A stretch of 64,000 nt of DNA from Bizionia sp. M204. Lineage in GTDB: Bacteria > Bacteroidota > Bacteroidia > Flavobacteriales > Flavobacteriaceae. The notes beneath the pieces were generated by a model. The model saw nothing but the letters and a program-made list of their open reading frames with translations, had not been told where the DNA came from and did not search any database. Each line of letters begins with the position of its first letter. Position 1 is the stretch's first letter. This document shows positions 9,082 through 18,850 of this stretch, piece by piece. The translations under genes were made by a program, and so were the position numbers. Location: contig NZ_CP046242.1 in NCBI RefSeq assembly GCF_023205095.1, positions 3,151,001-3,215,000 on the forward strand, given 5' to 3'.

Positions 9082-9984
9082 ATGGGAAAATTTTTCAATA
9101 ATCGTTGGGTTTTATTATTAGTCATCACATTAACTTGGGGAAGTTCATTTATGCTTATAAAGAAATCACTTGTGGCATTTACACCTTATGAGATTGGAGC
9201 TATTAGAATTGTTGGTTCTGGTATATTATTAGCAATTATTGGGATCCCTGCAATTAAAAAGATGACTAAAAAAACATTGCTTTGGGTGGCTATAGTTGGT
9301 TTTTTTGGTAATTTCTTACCTATGTTTCTGTTTCCAATAGCGCAAACCCAAGTAAGCAGCTCATTGGCGGGAATATTGGACTCTTTAGTGCCTGTTTTTG
9401 TTCTAATATTTGGATTTTTACTGTTCGGAATAAAAAGTAAAATGACACAAGTAATTGGCGCCGTTATTGGTTTTTTAGGAGCCGCAAGTTTAATATATTT
9501 TTCAGATGCAAATACAGAAGGTTCGCAATTTGGATATACAATGCTCATTGTTTTAGCAGGCGCATCTTATGGCATAAACGCCGTTGTAATTACAGAGCGG
9601 ACTTCAGAAGTAAAAGCAGTAGAGTTAACAGCTGCTGTTTATACTATCTGGGCTATTCCGGCTATGGTTATATTGTATTTTACAGGGTTTATTCAAAATT
9701 TTGAAATGAAACCAGAATATGTAGAACCACTAGGTTATTTAGGATTTCTAACCATTTTTGGAACAGCAATTGCCATGTTACTGTATTATAAATTAATTCA
9801 AAACACATCTGCAGTTTTCGCAAGTACAGCAAGTTATTTGTTACCTGTTGTTGCCGTGATTTGGGGAATTATTGATGGCGAAAAATTCACAATTTGGTAC
9901 GTCTTTGGCGGTATTTTGATTTTAATTGGTATTTATCTCATACGTGAGAAGAAAGTAAATCCTAAACTAGTGCCAAGAACGTAG
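9082..9984 (+). CDS. EamA/DMT family transporter
   Basis: The 300-aa protein has about ten membrane spans built from two EamA repeats, at about residues 8-138 and 150-288. The first repeat starts with the typical LLVITLTWGSSFMLIKKSL, and the second ends in the VFGGILILIGIYLIREKK helix with a positively charged tail. DMT-superfamily members export amino acids, nucleobases or other metabolites; the substrate here cannot be inferred. The start codon follows a terminator by only three bases. Confidence 0.87.
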   Translation: MGKFFNNRWVLLLVITLTWGSSFMLIKKSLVAFTPYEIGAIRIVGSGILLAIIGIPAIKKMTKKTLLWVAIVGFFGNFLPMFLFPIAQTQVSSSLAGILDSLVPVFVLIFGFLLFGIKSKMTQVIGAVIGFLGAASLIYFSDANTEGSQFGYTMLIVLAGASYGINAVVITERTSEVKAVELTAAVYTIWAIPAMVILYFTGFIQNFEMKPEYVEPLGYLGFLTIFGTAIAMLLYYKLIQNTSAVFASTASYLLPVVAVIWGIIDGEKFTIWYVFGGILILIGIYLIREKKVNPKLVPRT

Positions 9985-10170
9985 GTTTATTGTTCTTCAT
10001 TTTATGAAATGGAACCTACGGATTCAGACGATTTGTTATTCAATAATTAACTTTAAGGGATAGTAAGGAAACGCATTAATTTACCTGATTAAATGGTGTA
10101 AATATTAGATATCCTCACTTAAAATCCATATATTATTCGCTTCGGAAAAATAACACCAATAGCAGTCCTA

Positions 10171-10193
10171 AATTAGAAATTACGTTTCTAATT
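10171..10193. repeat. Perfect 9-bp inverted repeat upstream of tmm
   Basis: Arms AATTAGAAA (10171-10179) and TTTCTAATT (10185-10193) flank a 5-base centre (TTACG). It sits in the 331-base gap between the EamA gene and tmm (9985-10315), about 120 bases before the tmm start. It could be an operator or a small hairpin. Apart from this, a weak GCTGC/GCAGC hairpin at 10217-10232 and the structure at 10261-10295, nothing was seen in the gap. Confidence 0.4.
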
Positions 10194-10260
10194 ATTGCGT
10201 GTTTATTGCTTCCCCCGCTGCAAAAACGCAGCATTTTAATAAATTTTAAATAATAACGAT

Positions 10261-10295
10261 TTGCGCTCAATCTAATTTTTTAGATGGATGCGCAA
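10261..10295 (+). promoter_or_regulatory. Leader hairpin just upstream of tmm
   Basis: An outer 6-bp stem (TTGCGC with GCGCAA) and an inner 6-bp stem (ATCTAA with TTAGAT, loop TTTT) are joined by an internal loop of 3 and 4 bases. It ends 20 bases before the ATG at 10316. There is no T-run immediately after it, so it is more likely a leader structure or a binding site than a terminator. Confidence 0.35.
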
Positions 10296-10306
10296 TTATA
10301 AATTAA

Positions 10307-11707
<1,401 letters not shown>

Positions 11708-11745
11708 GCTTTAAAAATCCATAGTCGCATATATTTTTAAGAATT

Positions 11746-11782
11746 AGACCTTGCAACTTTATACTAGTGCAAGGTCTTTTTT
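11746..11782 (+). terminator. Rho-independent terminator after tmm
   Basis: A perfect 10-bp stem pairs AGACCTTGCA (11746-11755) with TGCAAGGTCT (11768-11777), loop 12 bases, followed by a run of six T. Confidence 0.85.
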
Positions 11783-11847
11783 CTTTATCCAAATGGGCAT
11801 AAGGCCTATTTTTTTGTTAATTTAACAGCATCATAAACACCTGTTAC

Positions 11848-13302
11848 ATGAATTGGATTTTACTTGGAGAAATTGCTTATATCATTATAGTTATTTTAGT
11901 TATTTCTAGAGTATTGTACGATACCCGTAGTAGTACCAAAGCTTTATCCTATATATTATTCATTGTATTTGTACCATTCTTGGGTATGATTTTTTACTTT
12001 TCTGTGGGAACAAACTACAGAAAACGAAAACTCTATTCAAAAAAAATAGTGGAAGACGAACCGCTGCGAGAACGCATTAGAAATAGGATGAACACCTATT
12101 CTGAAGCTATAAGTAATTCTGGATTAATTGCAAGAAAAAGTGAAACGTTGATTGAGTTTATTCGTCGTGCAGGAAGTAGCCCATTAACCGCAAATAACGA
12201 CGTAAAACTCTTAATAAATGGCGATGAAAAATTTCCAGAATTATTAAAAGAACTGGATAAAGCATCAGCGCACATTCATATAGAATACTATATTTATGAA
12301 GATGATATTACAGGCAATCAAATTGCCGATATGCTTATAAAAAAAGCCAGTCAAGGCGTTGAAGTTCGTTTTATGTATGATGATTTTGGAAGTCATGGTT
12401 TAGGGCGGTCATTCATAAAAAAACTACAAGATGGTGGCGTGCAAACGGCACCATTCTATAAAATAAAATGGTATGCATTTGCAAACCGAATCAATTACAG
12501 AAATCATAGAAAAATTGTTGTTATTGATGGAGTTGTTGGTTTTGTAGGTGGTATTAATATGAGCGATAAGTACCGAAATGATTTAAGTACTAAAAATCAT
12601 TTATTTTGGAGAGATACGCATGTCGTAATCAAAGGTCAAGCCACGGCCTATTTACAGTATTTATTTATGGGTGATTGGAACTTTTGTAGCACAACGCCAT
12701 TTGAGTATTCAGAGTCCTATTTTATAGATAGCACCCAACAAGAAGTCATCTCTAACGAAGTGGTTCAAATTGCCGCTTCCGGTCCAGATAGTTTACAGCC
12801 TGTTATTTTTTATTCCCTTTTAGAAGCCATTAGTTCTGCCAAAAAATGCATTTATATTACAAGTCCGTATTTTATTCCAGACCAAAGTTTAATGGATGCG
12901 TTACTTATTGCCGTTCAAGGCGGATTAGATGTTAAAATCATCATCCCAGGTGTTTCAGATTCTAGAATGGTAAATGCCGCCGCAAGTGCTTATTATACAG
13001 AGCTGTTGCAAGTTGGTGCAAAAATTTACAAGTATAATAAAGGGTTTGTGCATGCAAAAACAATGGTTGTAGATGATGATTTGGCCATCGTAGGATCGGC
13101 CAATATGGATTATAGAAGTTTTGATCTTAATTTTGAAGTCAATGCCATGATTTATAGCAAAAATATAGCGGTACAACTTACAGAAGCTTTTGAAAATGAT
13201 TTAAAAGATTCTGAATTAATGGATGCACAAGCTTGGTTAGATAGACCAAAATATATTCATTTGTGGGAGAAAATGGTGCGTTTGTTATCACCATTTTTAT
13301 AA
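11848..13302 (+). CDS. cls: Cardiolipin synthase
   Basis: The 484-aa protein has two N-terminal membrane spans (about residues 4-22 and 33-52) and two phospholipase D motifs: HRKIVVIDGVVGFVGG with His at about residue 220, and HAKTMVVDDDLAIVGSANMD with His at about 402. Both HxKxxxxD cores are intact. This is the layout and length of the ClsA/Cls family, which joins two phosphatidylglycerol molecules to make cardiolipin in the inner membrane. The gene stands between the tmm terminator and the MscS gene; its neighbours suggest a membrane-homeostasis grouping. Confidence 0.93.
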   Translation: MNWILLGEIAYIIIVILVISRVLYDTRSSTKALSYILFIVFVPFLGMIFYFSVGTNYRKRKLYSKKIVEDEPLRERIRNRMNTYSEAISNSGLIARKSETLIEFIRRAGSSPLTANNDVKLLINGDEKFPELLKELDKASAHIHIEYYIYEDDITGNQIADMLIKKASQGVEVRFMYDDFGSHGLGRSFIKKLQDGGVQTAPFYKIKWYAFANRINYRNHRKIVVIDGVVGFVGGINMSDKYRNDLSTKNHLFWRDTHVVIKGQATAYLQYLFMGDWNFCSTTPFEYSESYFIDSTQQEVISNEVVQIAASGPDSLQPVIFYSLLEAISSAKKCIYITSPYFIPDQSLMDALLIAVQGGLDVKIIIPGVSDSRMVNAAASAYYTELLQVGAKIYKYNKGFVHAKTMVVDDDLAIVGSANMDYRSFDLNFEVNAMIYSKNIAVQLTEAFENDLKDSELMDAQAWLDRPKYIHLWEKMVRLLSPFL

Positions 13303-13433
13303 TTTTAAAAGCAGGTTCGGGGATACGAGTTTTATAGACCGCTTCGTAACCGTCCGTATTATTTTCAAATGGTTCAATATATTACTGGTAAAACCGTATT
13401 TTTAGTTCTTATTAATTCTCAAACAGAAATCTT

Positions 13434-14333
13434 ATGAATGAATCAATTCAGCTTATGAAAGAATCTTTGAAAGCCTATTGGGAATCTTTCATTATGGGTG
13501 TTCCTAAAATTATTCTGGCCATAATAATGATAATTGTTGGGTTTCTGCTGGCTAATATTATTTCACGTTTTTTTAAAAAAACCTATCTATTAAAAACACA
13601 AGACCCGTTAATGGTTAATTTCCTGTCTAAAACGGTGAAATTAGCGGTTTTAACATTGGTTATTATGATGGCGTTAAAAGTAGCTGGATTACAAGGTGTA
13701 GCAACAGGGTTGTTAACAGCTGCCGGAGCATCAGCCGTCATTATAGGGTTTGCTTTTAAAGATGTTGGCGAGAATTTTATATCCGGAATTATTTTGTCCT
13801 TCAACCGTCCTTTTGATGTGGATGATACCATTATGGTAGATAATATTTTTGGTAAAATTAAATCGTTAGAATTCAGATATACCAAGGTAAAAACTTTTGA
13901 TGGTCGCGATGTGTATATTCCCAATAGCGATATTATAAAAAAAGCGGTTTATAACTATACCGAAGATGGGTTTTTTAGACTAGATTTTATGGTAGGTATA
14001 GATTATGAAGACGATATTGATACGGCTAAAAAAGTTATTTTAGATACAGTTAGAAATTCTGAAGGTGTTTTTGAGGATGGAGAACACGAGTGTTTTGTGG
14101 TAGTCGATTCGTTAGGCGTAAGTACCGTGAATTTAAAAATTCTCTTTTGGGCTCAAACAAAGGAATATAGAAAACGCGCCTTGGAAGTAAAAAGTACCGT
14201 TGTGAGAAATGTGAAACAAGTAATTATGGAAAATGGTTTAAATATGCCTGCTGATATTACTGAAATTAAATTATATGGTTCGCAAACTAGTATTCCAGTA
14301 ACGGTTGATTATAAGAATAAGGATAAAGAATAA
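13434..14333 (+). CDS. Small-conductance mechanosensitive channel (MscS family)
   Basis: The 299-aa protein has three membrane spans in the first 120 residues, with the pore-lining glycine/alanine-rich helix TGLLTAAGASAVIIGFAFKDVGENFISG. The beta-domain that follows holds the RPFDVDDTIMVDNIFGKIKSLEFRYTKVKTFDGRDVYIPNSDI block, and the C-terminal cytoplasmic vestibule runs to the end. All three MscS regions are present and the length is that of E. coli MscS (286 aa). It opens under membrane tension to release solutes on osmotic downshock. Confidence 0.93.
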   Translation: MNESIQLMKESLKAYWESFIMGVPKIILAIIMIIVGFLLANIISRFFKKTYLLKTQDPLMVNFLSKTVKLAVLTLVIMMALKVAGLQGVATGLLTAAGASAVIIGFAFKDVGENFISGIILSFNRPFDVDDTIMVDNIFGKIKSLEFRYTKVKTFDGRDVYIPNSDIIKKAVYNYTEDGFFRLDFMVGIDYEDDIDTAKKVILDTVRNSEGVFEDGEHECFVVVDSLGVSTVNLKILFWAQTKEYRKRALEVKSTVVRNVKQVIMENGLNMPADITEIKLYGSQTSIPVTVDYKNKDKE

Positions 14334-14413
14334 ACGCCGTTAAAACGGGTGTATTTTCGTTTTAAAGTTTGCGTAATTTTAGGTCTTGTTTTTTATCAAT
14401 TCATTTTAAATTG

Positions 14414-14421
14414 TATCTTTG
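14414..14421 (+). promoter_or_regulatory. Bacteroidota -7 promoter box upstream of the HupE/UreJ-like gene
   Basis: TATCTTTG matches TAnnTTTG, 26 bases before the ATG at 14448. A TTG at 14386-14388 could act as the -33 element, but its spacing of 25 is longer than usual. Confidence 0.45.
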
Positions 14422-14447
14422 AAAACACCCTAAAAACTACATAACTA

Positions 14448-15038
14448 ATGCTTGAAAATTTCTGGTTTAATGTTGAATATGGCATCAATCACGTTTTAGA
14501 TATTAATGCCTATGACCATGTACTATTTCTTATTGTACTTACAGTTCCTTATCTGTTTAAAGACTGGAAACGTGTTCTCATTTTAGTAACCATTTTTACT
14601 TTAGGTCACACCTTATCTTTGGTGCTTGCTGCCTATGGCGTTGTGAGTGTTAATGGAGCGTTAGTGGAGTTTTTAATTCCTATTACCATTTTAATTGTTG
14701 CTCTTTTTAATGTGTTTACTGCAGGAAAAGGTGCCCAAAAAGAGAAAATTGGTGTGCTATTTTTTTCGACCCTCTTTTTCGGACTCGTTCACGGATTAGG
14801 TTTTGCTCGAGAATTTCAAATGATGGTTGGAAAATCGGATAACAAACTTCTTACCTTATTAGAATTTGCTCTTGGTATAGAATTGGCCCAAATAATCATT
14901 GTATTTGTGGTGCTATTTTTGGGTTATATTATGCAAACTGTTTTCCGTTTTTCAAAGCGCGACTGGGTTATGGTTATTTCAGCAGTCGTCGTTGGATTGG
15001 TAATTCCTATGATTTTAAATAGCGATTTAATAGCCTAA
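14448..15038 (+). CDS. HupE/UreJ family membrane protein
   Basis: The 196-aa protein has about six membrane spans. Conserved histidines and charges sit in the pattern typical of HupE/UreJ_2 proteins: an N-terminal GINHVLDINAYDHVLFLIVL, TLGHTLSL in the second span, and FFGLVHGLGFAREF later. Related proteins are linked to nickel uptake for hydrogenase or urease, but many flavobacterial members occur without either enzyme. No hydrogenase or urease gene is seen in this window, so the substrate is open. Confidence 0.85.
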   Translation: MLENFWFNVEYGINHVLDINAYDHVLFLIVLTVPYLFKDWKRVLILVTIFTLGHTLSLVLAAYGVVSVNGALVEFLIPITILIVALFNVFTAGKGAQKEKIGVLFFSTLFFGLVHGLGFAREFQMMVGKSDNKLLTLLEFALGIELAQIIIVFVVLFLGYIMQTVFRFSKRDWVMVISAVVVGLVIPMILNSDLIA

Positions 15039-15082
15039 AGACGCCTGATGCCTAAAGTTTTCATAAATCTTTAATAGTGAGG

Positions 15083-15113
15083 TTGTAATTAAAATACGAA
15101 GCCACTATCTTCG
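15083..15113 (+). promoter_or_regulatory. Promoter upstream of the deaminase-protease pair
   Basis: TTG (15083-15085), a 20-base spacer and TATCTTCG (15106-15113) match the Bacteroidota -33/-7 pattern with one mismatch in the -7 box. The ATG lies 12 bases downstream at 15126. Confidence 0.45.
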
Positions 15114-15125
15114 TTATAAGTAAGT

Positions 15126-15566
15126 ATGTTTATGAAAGAGAAAAAACAACTTAAATATGATAAAGCGTATTTAAGAATGGCTTCAGAATGGGGAAAATTA
15201 TCCTATTGTAAACGCAAACAAGTTGGTGCCATCATTGTAAAAGATAGAATGATTATTTCCGATGGTTACAATGGTACACCAACCGGATTTGAAAATTTTT
15301 GCGAGGACGACGAAGGGTATACCAAATGGTATGTGCTCCATGCCGAAGCCAACGCCATTTTAAAAGTTGCGGCATCTACACAGTCCTGTATGGGTGCAAC
15401 CCTTTATATTACCCTTTCTCCATGCAAAGAATGTAGTAAATTAATCCATCAAGCAGGTATAACACGTGTGGTTTATAAGGATGCTTATAAAGATGATTCG
15501 GGTTTACAGTTTTTACAAAAAGCAGGAATAGAATTAAAATTAATTACAGATTTAACAGCTGAATGA
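15126..15566 (+). CDS. dCMP deaminase-like cytidine/deoxycytidylate deaminase
   Basis: The 146-aa protein has the zinc-binding deaminase signature: HAEANAI with His at residue 72 and Glu at 74, and PCKECSKLIHQAGI with the two zinc cysteines about 30 residues further on. An N-terminal KRKQVGAIIVKDRMIISDGYNGTPTGFENFCEDD block is typical of dCMP deaminases and of ComEB, which convert dCMP to dUMP for thymidylate synthesis. The stop overlaps the start of the CtpA-type gene (ATGA), so the two are translated together, although their functions are not obviously linked. Confidence 0.85.
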   Translation: MFMKEKKQLKYDKAYLRMASEWGKLSYCKRKQVGAIIVKDRMIISDGYNGTPTGFENFCEDDEGYTKWYVLHAEANAILKVAASTQSCMGATLYITLSPCKECSKLIHQAGITRVVYKDAYKDDSGLQFLQKAGIELKLITDLTAE

Positions 15567-17152
15567 CATTTAAAAAGAAATATTTACCACTGATACTAGG
15601 CGTAGGAATTGCGGCTGGAATTTTTATAGGTGGAAAATTAAATTTTTCTGATAAACCAGATCGTTTATTTAGCTCCAATAGTAAAAAGGAAAAGCTAAAT
15701 CGGCTAATTGATTATATTGATTATGAATATGTAGATGATGTTAATACAGACAGCATTGTAGATATTACTGTTAACGGTATTCTAGAAAATCTAGATCCAC
15801 ACTCGGTTTATATTCCAAAAGCCGATATGCAACGGGTTACCGAAAACATGAAAGGTGATTTTGTGGGTATTGGTATTAGTTTTTACACCTATAATGACAC
15901 CATTACTGTAATCCGAACTATTGAAGGAAGCCCAAGTGATAAAGTGGGTATTCAAGGTGGCGATCGGATTATTACCGCCGATGGCGATTCCATTTTTGGT
16001 AAAGATTTAAGCAATTCAGATATTATCAAGAAGCTAAAAGGACCAATTGATACCAAAGTTAAATTAGAAGTCTACCGTAAAGGCGAACCAAAATTACTGA
16101 CCTTTACAGTAAAGCGCGATCATATTCCTATTCGGAGTGTGGATGCGGCTTACATGCTTACCGAAACATTGGGCTATATAAAAATCAACCGTTTTGCAGA
16201 GTCTACTTATAAAGAGTTTAAGGAAGAACTAGAAAATTTAAAAAAATTAGATGTTCAGGATTTGGTCTTGGATTTACGTGGTAATCCAGGTGGATTTTTA
16301 ACCATTGCCGAACAAATAGTGGATGAGTTTCTAGAAGATGATAAGCTTATTTTATTCACAAAAAATAAACGTGGAAGTATTCAAGAAAGTTATGCTACCA
16401 AAAAAGGCGATTTTGAAAACAGTAAAGTATATGTGCTTATTGATGAAAATTCTGCATCGGCAAGTGAAATAGTAGCTGGCGCACTTCAAGATAACGATAA
16501 GGGAACCATTGTTGGCCGAAGATCGTATGGAAAAGGCTTGGTGCAGCGAGAAATGAATTTAGGAGATGGTAGTGCGGTACGTTTAACCGTGTCGCGCTAT
16601 TATACACCAACAGGACGCTCCATTCAACGTTCTTATAATAATGGTAATAAAGATTATTACGATGATTATTTTGAACGTCTAAGCAGTGGTGAATTCCTAG
16701 ATCCTGAAAAAATAGAAGTAGCCGATTCCTTGAAGTTTACCACACCAAAAGGTAAAGTGGTTTATGGCGGTGGTGGCATTATTCCAGACGTTTTTGTGCC
16801 ACTAGATTTAAGCATGCAAAACGAAACCTTAACCTTTTTACAACGTCGTGGTTTTGTGAGTAATTTTGTGTTTGAAGAATTGGAGAAAAATCGCCATGCT
16901 TATGATGATTTTTCGCGTAAGGATTTTATTGATAATTTCATCGTATCGGACGATTTTGTATTAGCTTTTCAAGATTATCTCAACTCTAAAACAAGTGCCA
17001 ATATAACTTTTGTAGCTTATAATGATGAGGTAAAACAGTACATTAAAGCAACATTGGCGGCACAACTTTATACCAAAGGTGCTTTTGAAGAAGTGCTCAA
17101 TAAAAGCGATGTGATGATTGAAGAGGTTCTAAAATTGGATGCCAAGTTATAG
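15563..17152 (+). CDS. C-terminal processing peptidase (S41 family, CtpA-like)
   Basis: The 529-aa protein has an N-terminal membrane or signal segment (LILGVGIAAGIFIGG). A PDZ domain at about residues 95-185 has the typical GDRIITADGDSI block. The S41 catalytic domain follows, with LDLRGNPGGFL, the nucleophile region ENSASASEIVAGALQDN at about residue 297, and GRRSYGKGLVQ carrying the general-base lysine at about 320. CtpA/Prc proteases act in the periplasm on misfolded proteins or on lipoprotein and peptidoglycan-enzyme substrates. The C-terminal 120 residues are a flavobacterial extension. It overlaps the deaminase gene by four bases. Confidence 0.92.
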   Translation: MTFKKKYLPLILGVGIAAGIFIGGKLNFSDKPDRLFSSNSKKEKLNRLIDYIDYEYVDDVNTDSIVDITVNGILENLDPHSVYIPKADMQRVTENMKGDFVGIGISFYTYNDTITVIRTIEGSPSDKVGIQGGDRIITADGDSIFGKDLSNSDIIKKLKGPIDTKVKLEVYRKGEPKLLTFTVKRDHIPIRSVDAAYMLTETLGYIKINRFAESTYKEFKEELENLKKLDVQDLVLDLRGNPGGFLTIAEQIVDEFLEDDKLILFTKNKRGSIQESYATKKGDFENSKVYVLIDENSASASEIVAGALQDNDKGTIVGRRSYGKGLVQREMNLGDGSAVRLTVSRYYTPTGRSIQRSYNNGNKDYYDDYFERLSSGEFLDPEKIEVADSLKFTTPKGKVVYGGGGIIPDVFVPLDLSMQNETLTFLQRRGFVSNFVFEELEKNRHAYDDFSRKDFIDNFIVSDDFVLAFQDYLNSKTSANITFVAYNDEVKQYIKATLAAQLYTKGAFEEVLNKSDVMIEEVLKLDAKL

Positions 17153-17214
17153 CCGTTTAACTTTTAGTTAAAGTTATCAATTTTGGTTACGATTATTCAT
17201 AGTCTCATTAACCA

Positions 17215-17817
17215 CTAAACTTTATCATGAACTTTAACGTGTTCTCCGTTATTCCATAGTGTTAAAATATCCGTTGCCACATGAGCACCACTTCCTGAAG
17301 CTATGGCGAATTGACTGCGCCAACCAGCAAGCGTTCCAGCCACATATAACCCGTCTTCTATTAGATGGTTATCGTTTTGTAACCAAATACGTTCTTTCTC
17401 CGTTTTTGCTCGTGGGTGTGGTTTAATATATGGTTCCAAACCCGAAATAGTGAGTAAATTCGTGTATCCAACAGCCACAACTACTAGTTTAGATATGTAG
17501 GTTGCCTTGTTAGTAATAACGGAAAAACCATCAGTAGTTTTGGCTATAGTTTGTACTTTTTCATGTTCAATACAATCTACATGTGGATATAAGGTGTGTA
17601 ATTGTTCTTTTCCGGAAACTAAAATATCTGCGCCTGTAGTGCCAGGTGTTACACCTAAAACATTATTAAATAAGGCGTTTTGTAAATGCGATGTTTTCTG
17701 ATGAAGAATAATACCAATATGTTTATCTGCCGCAAACACTTGTTTTTTTGCTGAACCTAGAACTAATGCGCAGGACATACCAGCTGCACCACCACCAATA
17801 ATTAAAACATCAAACAT
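17215..17817 (-). CDS. FAD-dependent oxidoreductase, short thioredoxin-reductase-like protein
   Basis: The 200-aa protein begins with a dinucleotide-binding VLIIGGGAAGMSCALVLG. After about residue 160 it has GLYVAGTLAGWRSQFAIASGSGAHVATDIL, the FAD-contacting end of thioredoxin reductases. The whole NADPH domain and the redox-active CxxC pair of TrxB are missing, so this is only the FAD half (TrxB is about 310 aa). The ends are clean, so it is probably a real family of short flavoproteins and not a fragment. The upstream 67-aa gene overlaps it by one base, and they are likely co-translated. Confidence 0.75.
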   Translation of the reverse strand: MFDVLIIGGGAAGMSCALVLGSAKKQVFAADKHIGIILHQKTSHLQNALFNNVLGVTPGTTGADILVSGKEQLHTLYPHVDCIEHEKVQTIAKTTDGFSVITNKATYISKLVVVAVGYTNLLTISGLEPYIKPHPRAKTEKERIWLQNDNHLIEDGLYVAGTLAGWRSQFAIASGSGAHVATDILTLWNNGEHVKVHDKV

Positions 17818-18020
17818 TAGTTATTGTTTTTAGCTTTTTGATCAATTTTTTTTGAAATAGATAAAATCTGTAAAAGTACAATTGCGCAAAGCGAAGCAAA
17901 AATAGTAATCAACGCCACCATGCTTTCACCTTCAAAAGGTGCGCTAAAATTAATTTTAGTCACATTAAATCCAATTAAAACAATGGCTAAAATGGATAGG
18001 ACAAGCGTGAGTATTTTCAT
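17817..18020 (-). CDS. Small membrane protein, two predicted spans
   Basis: The 67-aa product has two hydrophobic segments (about residues 3-22 and 35-53) and a basic, lysine-rich tail (SKKIDQKAKNNN). No family was recognised. Its stop overlaps the start of the short flavoprotein gene (TAATG), so translation is coupled, which suggests that the flavoprotein may be tethered to it or act with it at the membrane. That is inference from position only. Confidence 0.65.
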   Translation of the reverse strand: MKILTLVLSILAIVLIGFNVTKINFSAPFEGESMVALITIFASLCAIVLLQILSISKKIDQKAKNNN

Positions 18021-18166
18021 AATAAAAATAGTTTTCGTTTACGTTTCTGAATTTTTTCGAAAGAACATTCCAAAAAGAATCTAACAAAGATGACGTAATT
18101 AATAGTTTTTACAAAATTAGACCATTATTCCTAAAGTTCCATCATTATAGTAACCGAAAGTTTCTC

Positions 18167-18174
18167 TATTTTTG
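18167..18174 (+). promoter_or_regulatory. -7 box four bases before the DUF3109 start codon
   Basis: TATTTTTG matches TAnnTTTG and ends four bases before the ATG at 18179. Transcription would begin at or within a base or two of the start codon, which points to a leaderless mRNA. Confidence 0.5.
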
Positions 18175-18178
18175 CAGC

Positions 18179-18745
18179 ATGTTTCAATTAGGAAAAACCA
18201 TAGTTTCGGAGGATATTATCCAAAAAGATTTTGTCTGTAACCTGTCGGCGTGCAAAGGTGCTTGTTGTATAGATGGTGATGCAGGTGCACCACTTGAAAA
18301 GGCGGAAGCCCAAATCCTGGAGGATATTTACCCAAAAGTAAAACCCTTTTTACGTCAAATTGGGATTGATGCTATTGAAGCTCAAGGTACTTTTATTACC
18401 ACAGCAACTGGTGAATTAGAAACACCACTTATTGATGGAGCGGATTGCGCTTATGTAACTTTTGATAAAAAGGGAACGGCTTTGTGCGGGATTGAAGAGG
18501 CCTATAATCAAGGTGCTATTGATTGGAAGAAGCCCGTTTCTTGCCATTTATATCCTATTAGAATTAAAGAGTATTCCGAGTTTTCTGCGGTAAATTATGA
18601 TAAATGGGAAATTTGCGATGATGCTTGCGTTCTAGGTAAAGAATTACAAGTGCCTGTTTATAAGTTTGTTAAGCAGGCGTTAATAAGAAAATTTGGTGAA
18701 GACTGGTATACCGATTTAGAAAAGGTAGCCGAAAAGTTGTCATAA
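18179..18745 (+). CDS. DUF3109 family protein (cysteine-rich)
   Basis: The 188-aa protein has the conserved cysteine arrangement of DUF3109: CNLSACKGACC near residues 22-31, a DCAYV segment, ALCGIEEA, KPVSCHLYPIRI and WEICDDACVLG. These cysteines fit a metal or iron-sulfur site; the family is related to YkgJ-type putative zinc- or iron-chelating domains. The molecular function is unknown. The gene is preceded by a -7 box adjacent to the ATG. It stands alone between the flavoprotein pair and the CHAT gene. Confidence 0.85.
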   Translation: MFQLGKTIVSEDIIQKDFVCNLSACKGACCIDGDAGAPLEKAEAQILEDIYPKVKPFLRQIGIDAIEAQGTFITTATGELETPLIDGADCAYVTFDKKGTALCGIEEAYNQGAIDWKKPVSCHLYPIRIKEYSEFSAVNYDKWEICDDACVLGKELQVPVYKFVKQALIRKFGEDWYTDLEKVAEKLS

Positions 18746-18776
18746 CTTACTCAAATATATTATATTGTCCATCTAT

Positions 18777-18806
18777 TCTCTAATATAGACTCGCCTATAT
18801 TAGAGA
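18777..18806. repeat. Perfect 12-bp inverted repeat upstream of the CHAT gene
   Basis: Arms TCTCTAATATAG (18777-18788) and CTATATTAGAGA (18795-18806) flank six bases (ACTCGC). No T-run follows directly, so it is not a classical terminator. It lies 45 bases before the CHAT start codon and 31 bases after the DUF3109 stop. It could be an operator, a leader hairpin, or a weak terminator. Confidence 0.6.
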
Positions 18807-18850
18807 CTAATTGCGTTTAATATTTTTAACCCAAATGAGACCTATTCCTT

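Noticed and set aside
14340-14365. TTAAAACG/CGTTTTAA hairpin after MscS
   Set aside because: 8 bp with a 10-base loop and no T-run; not distinctive in AT-rich DNA.
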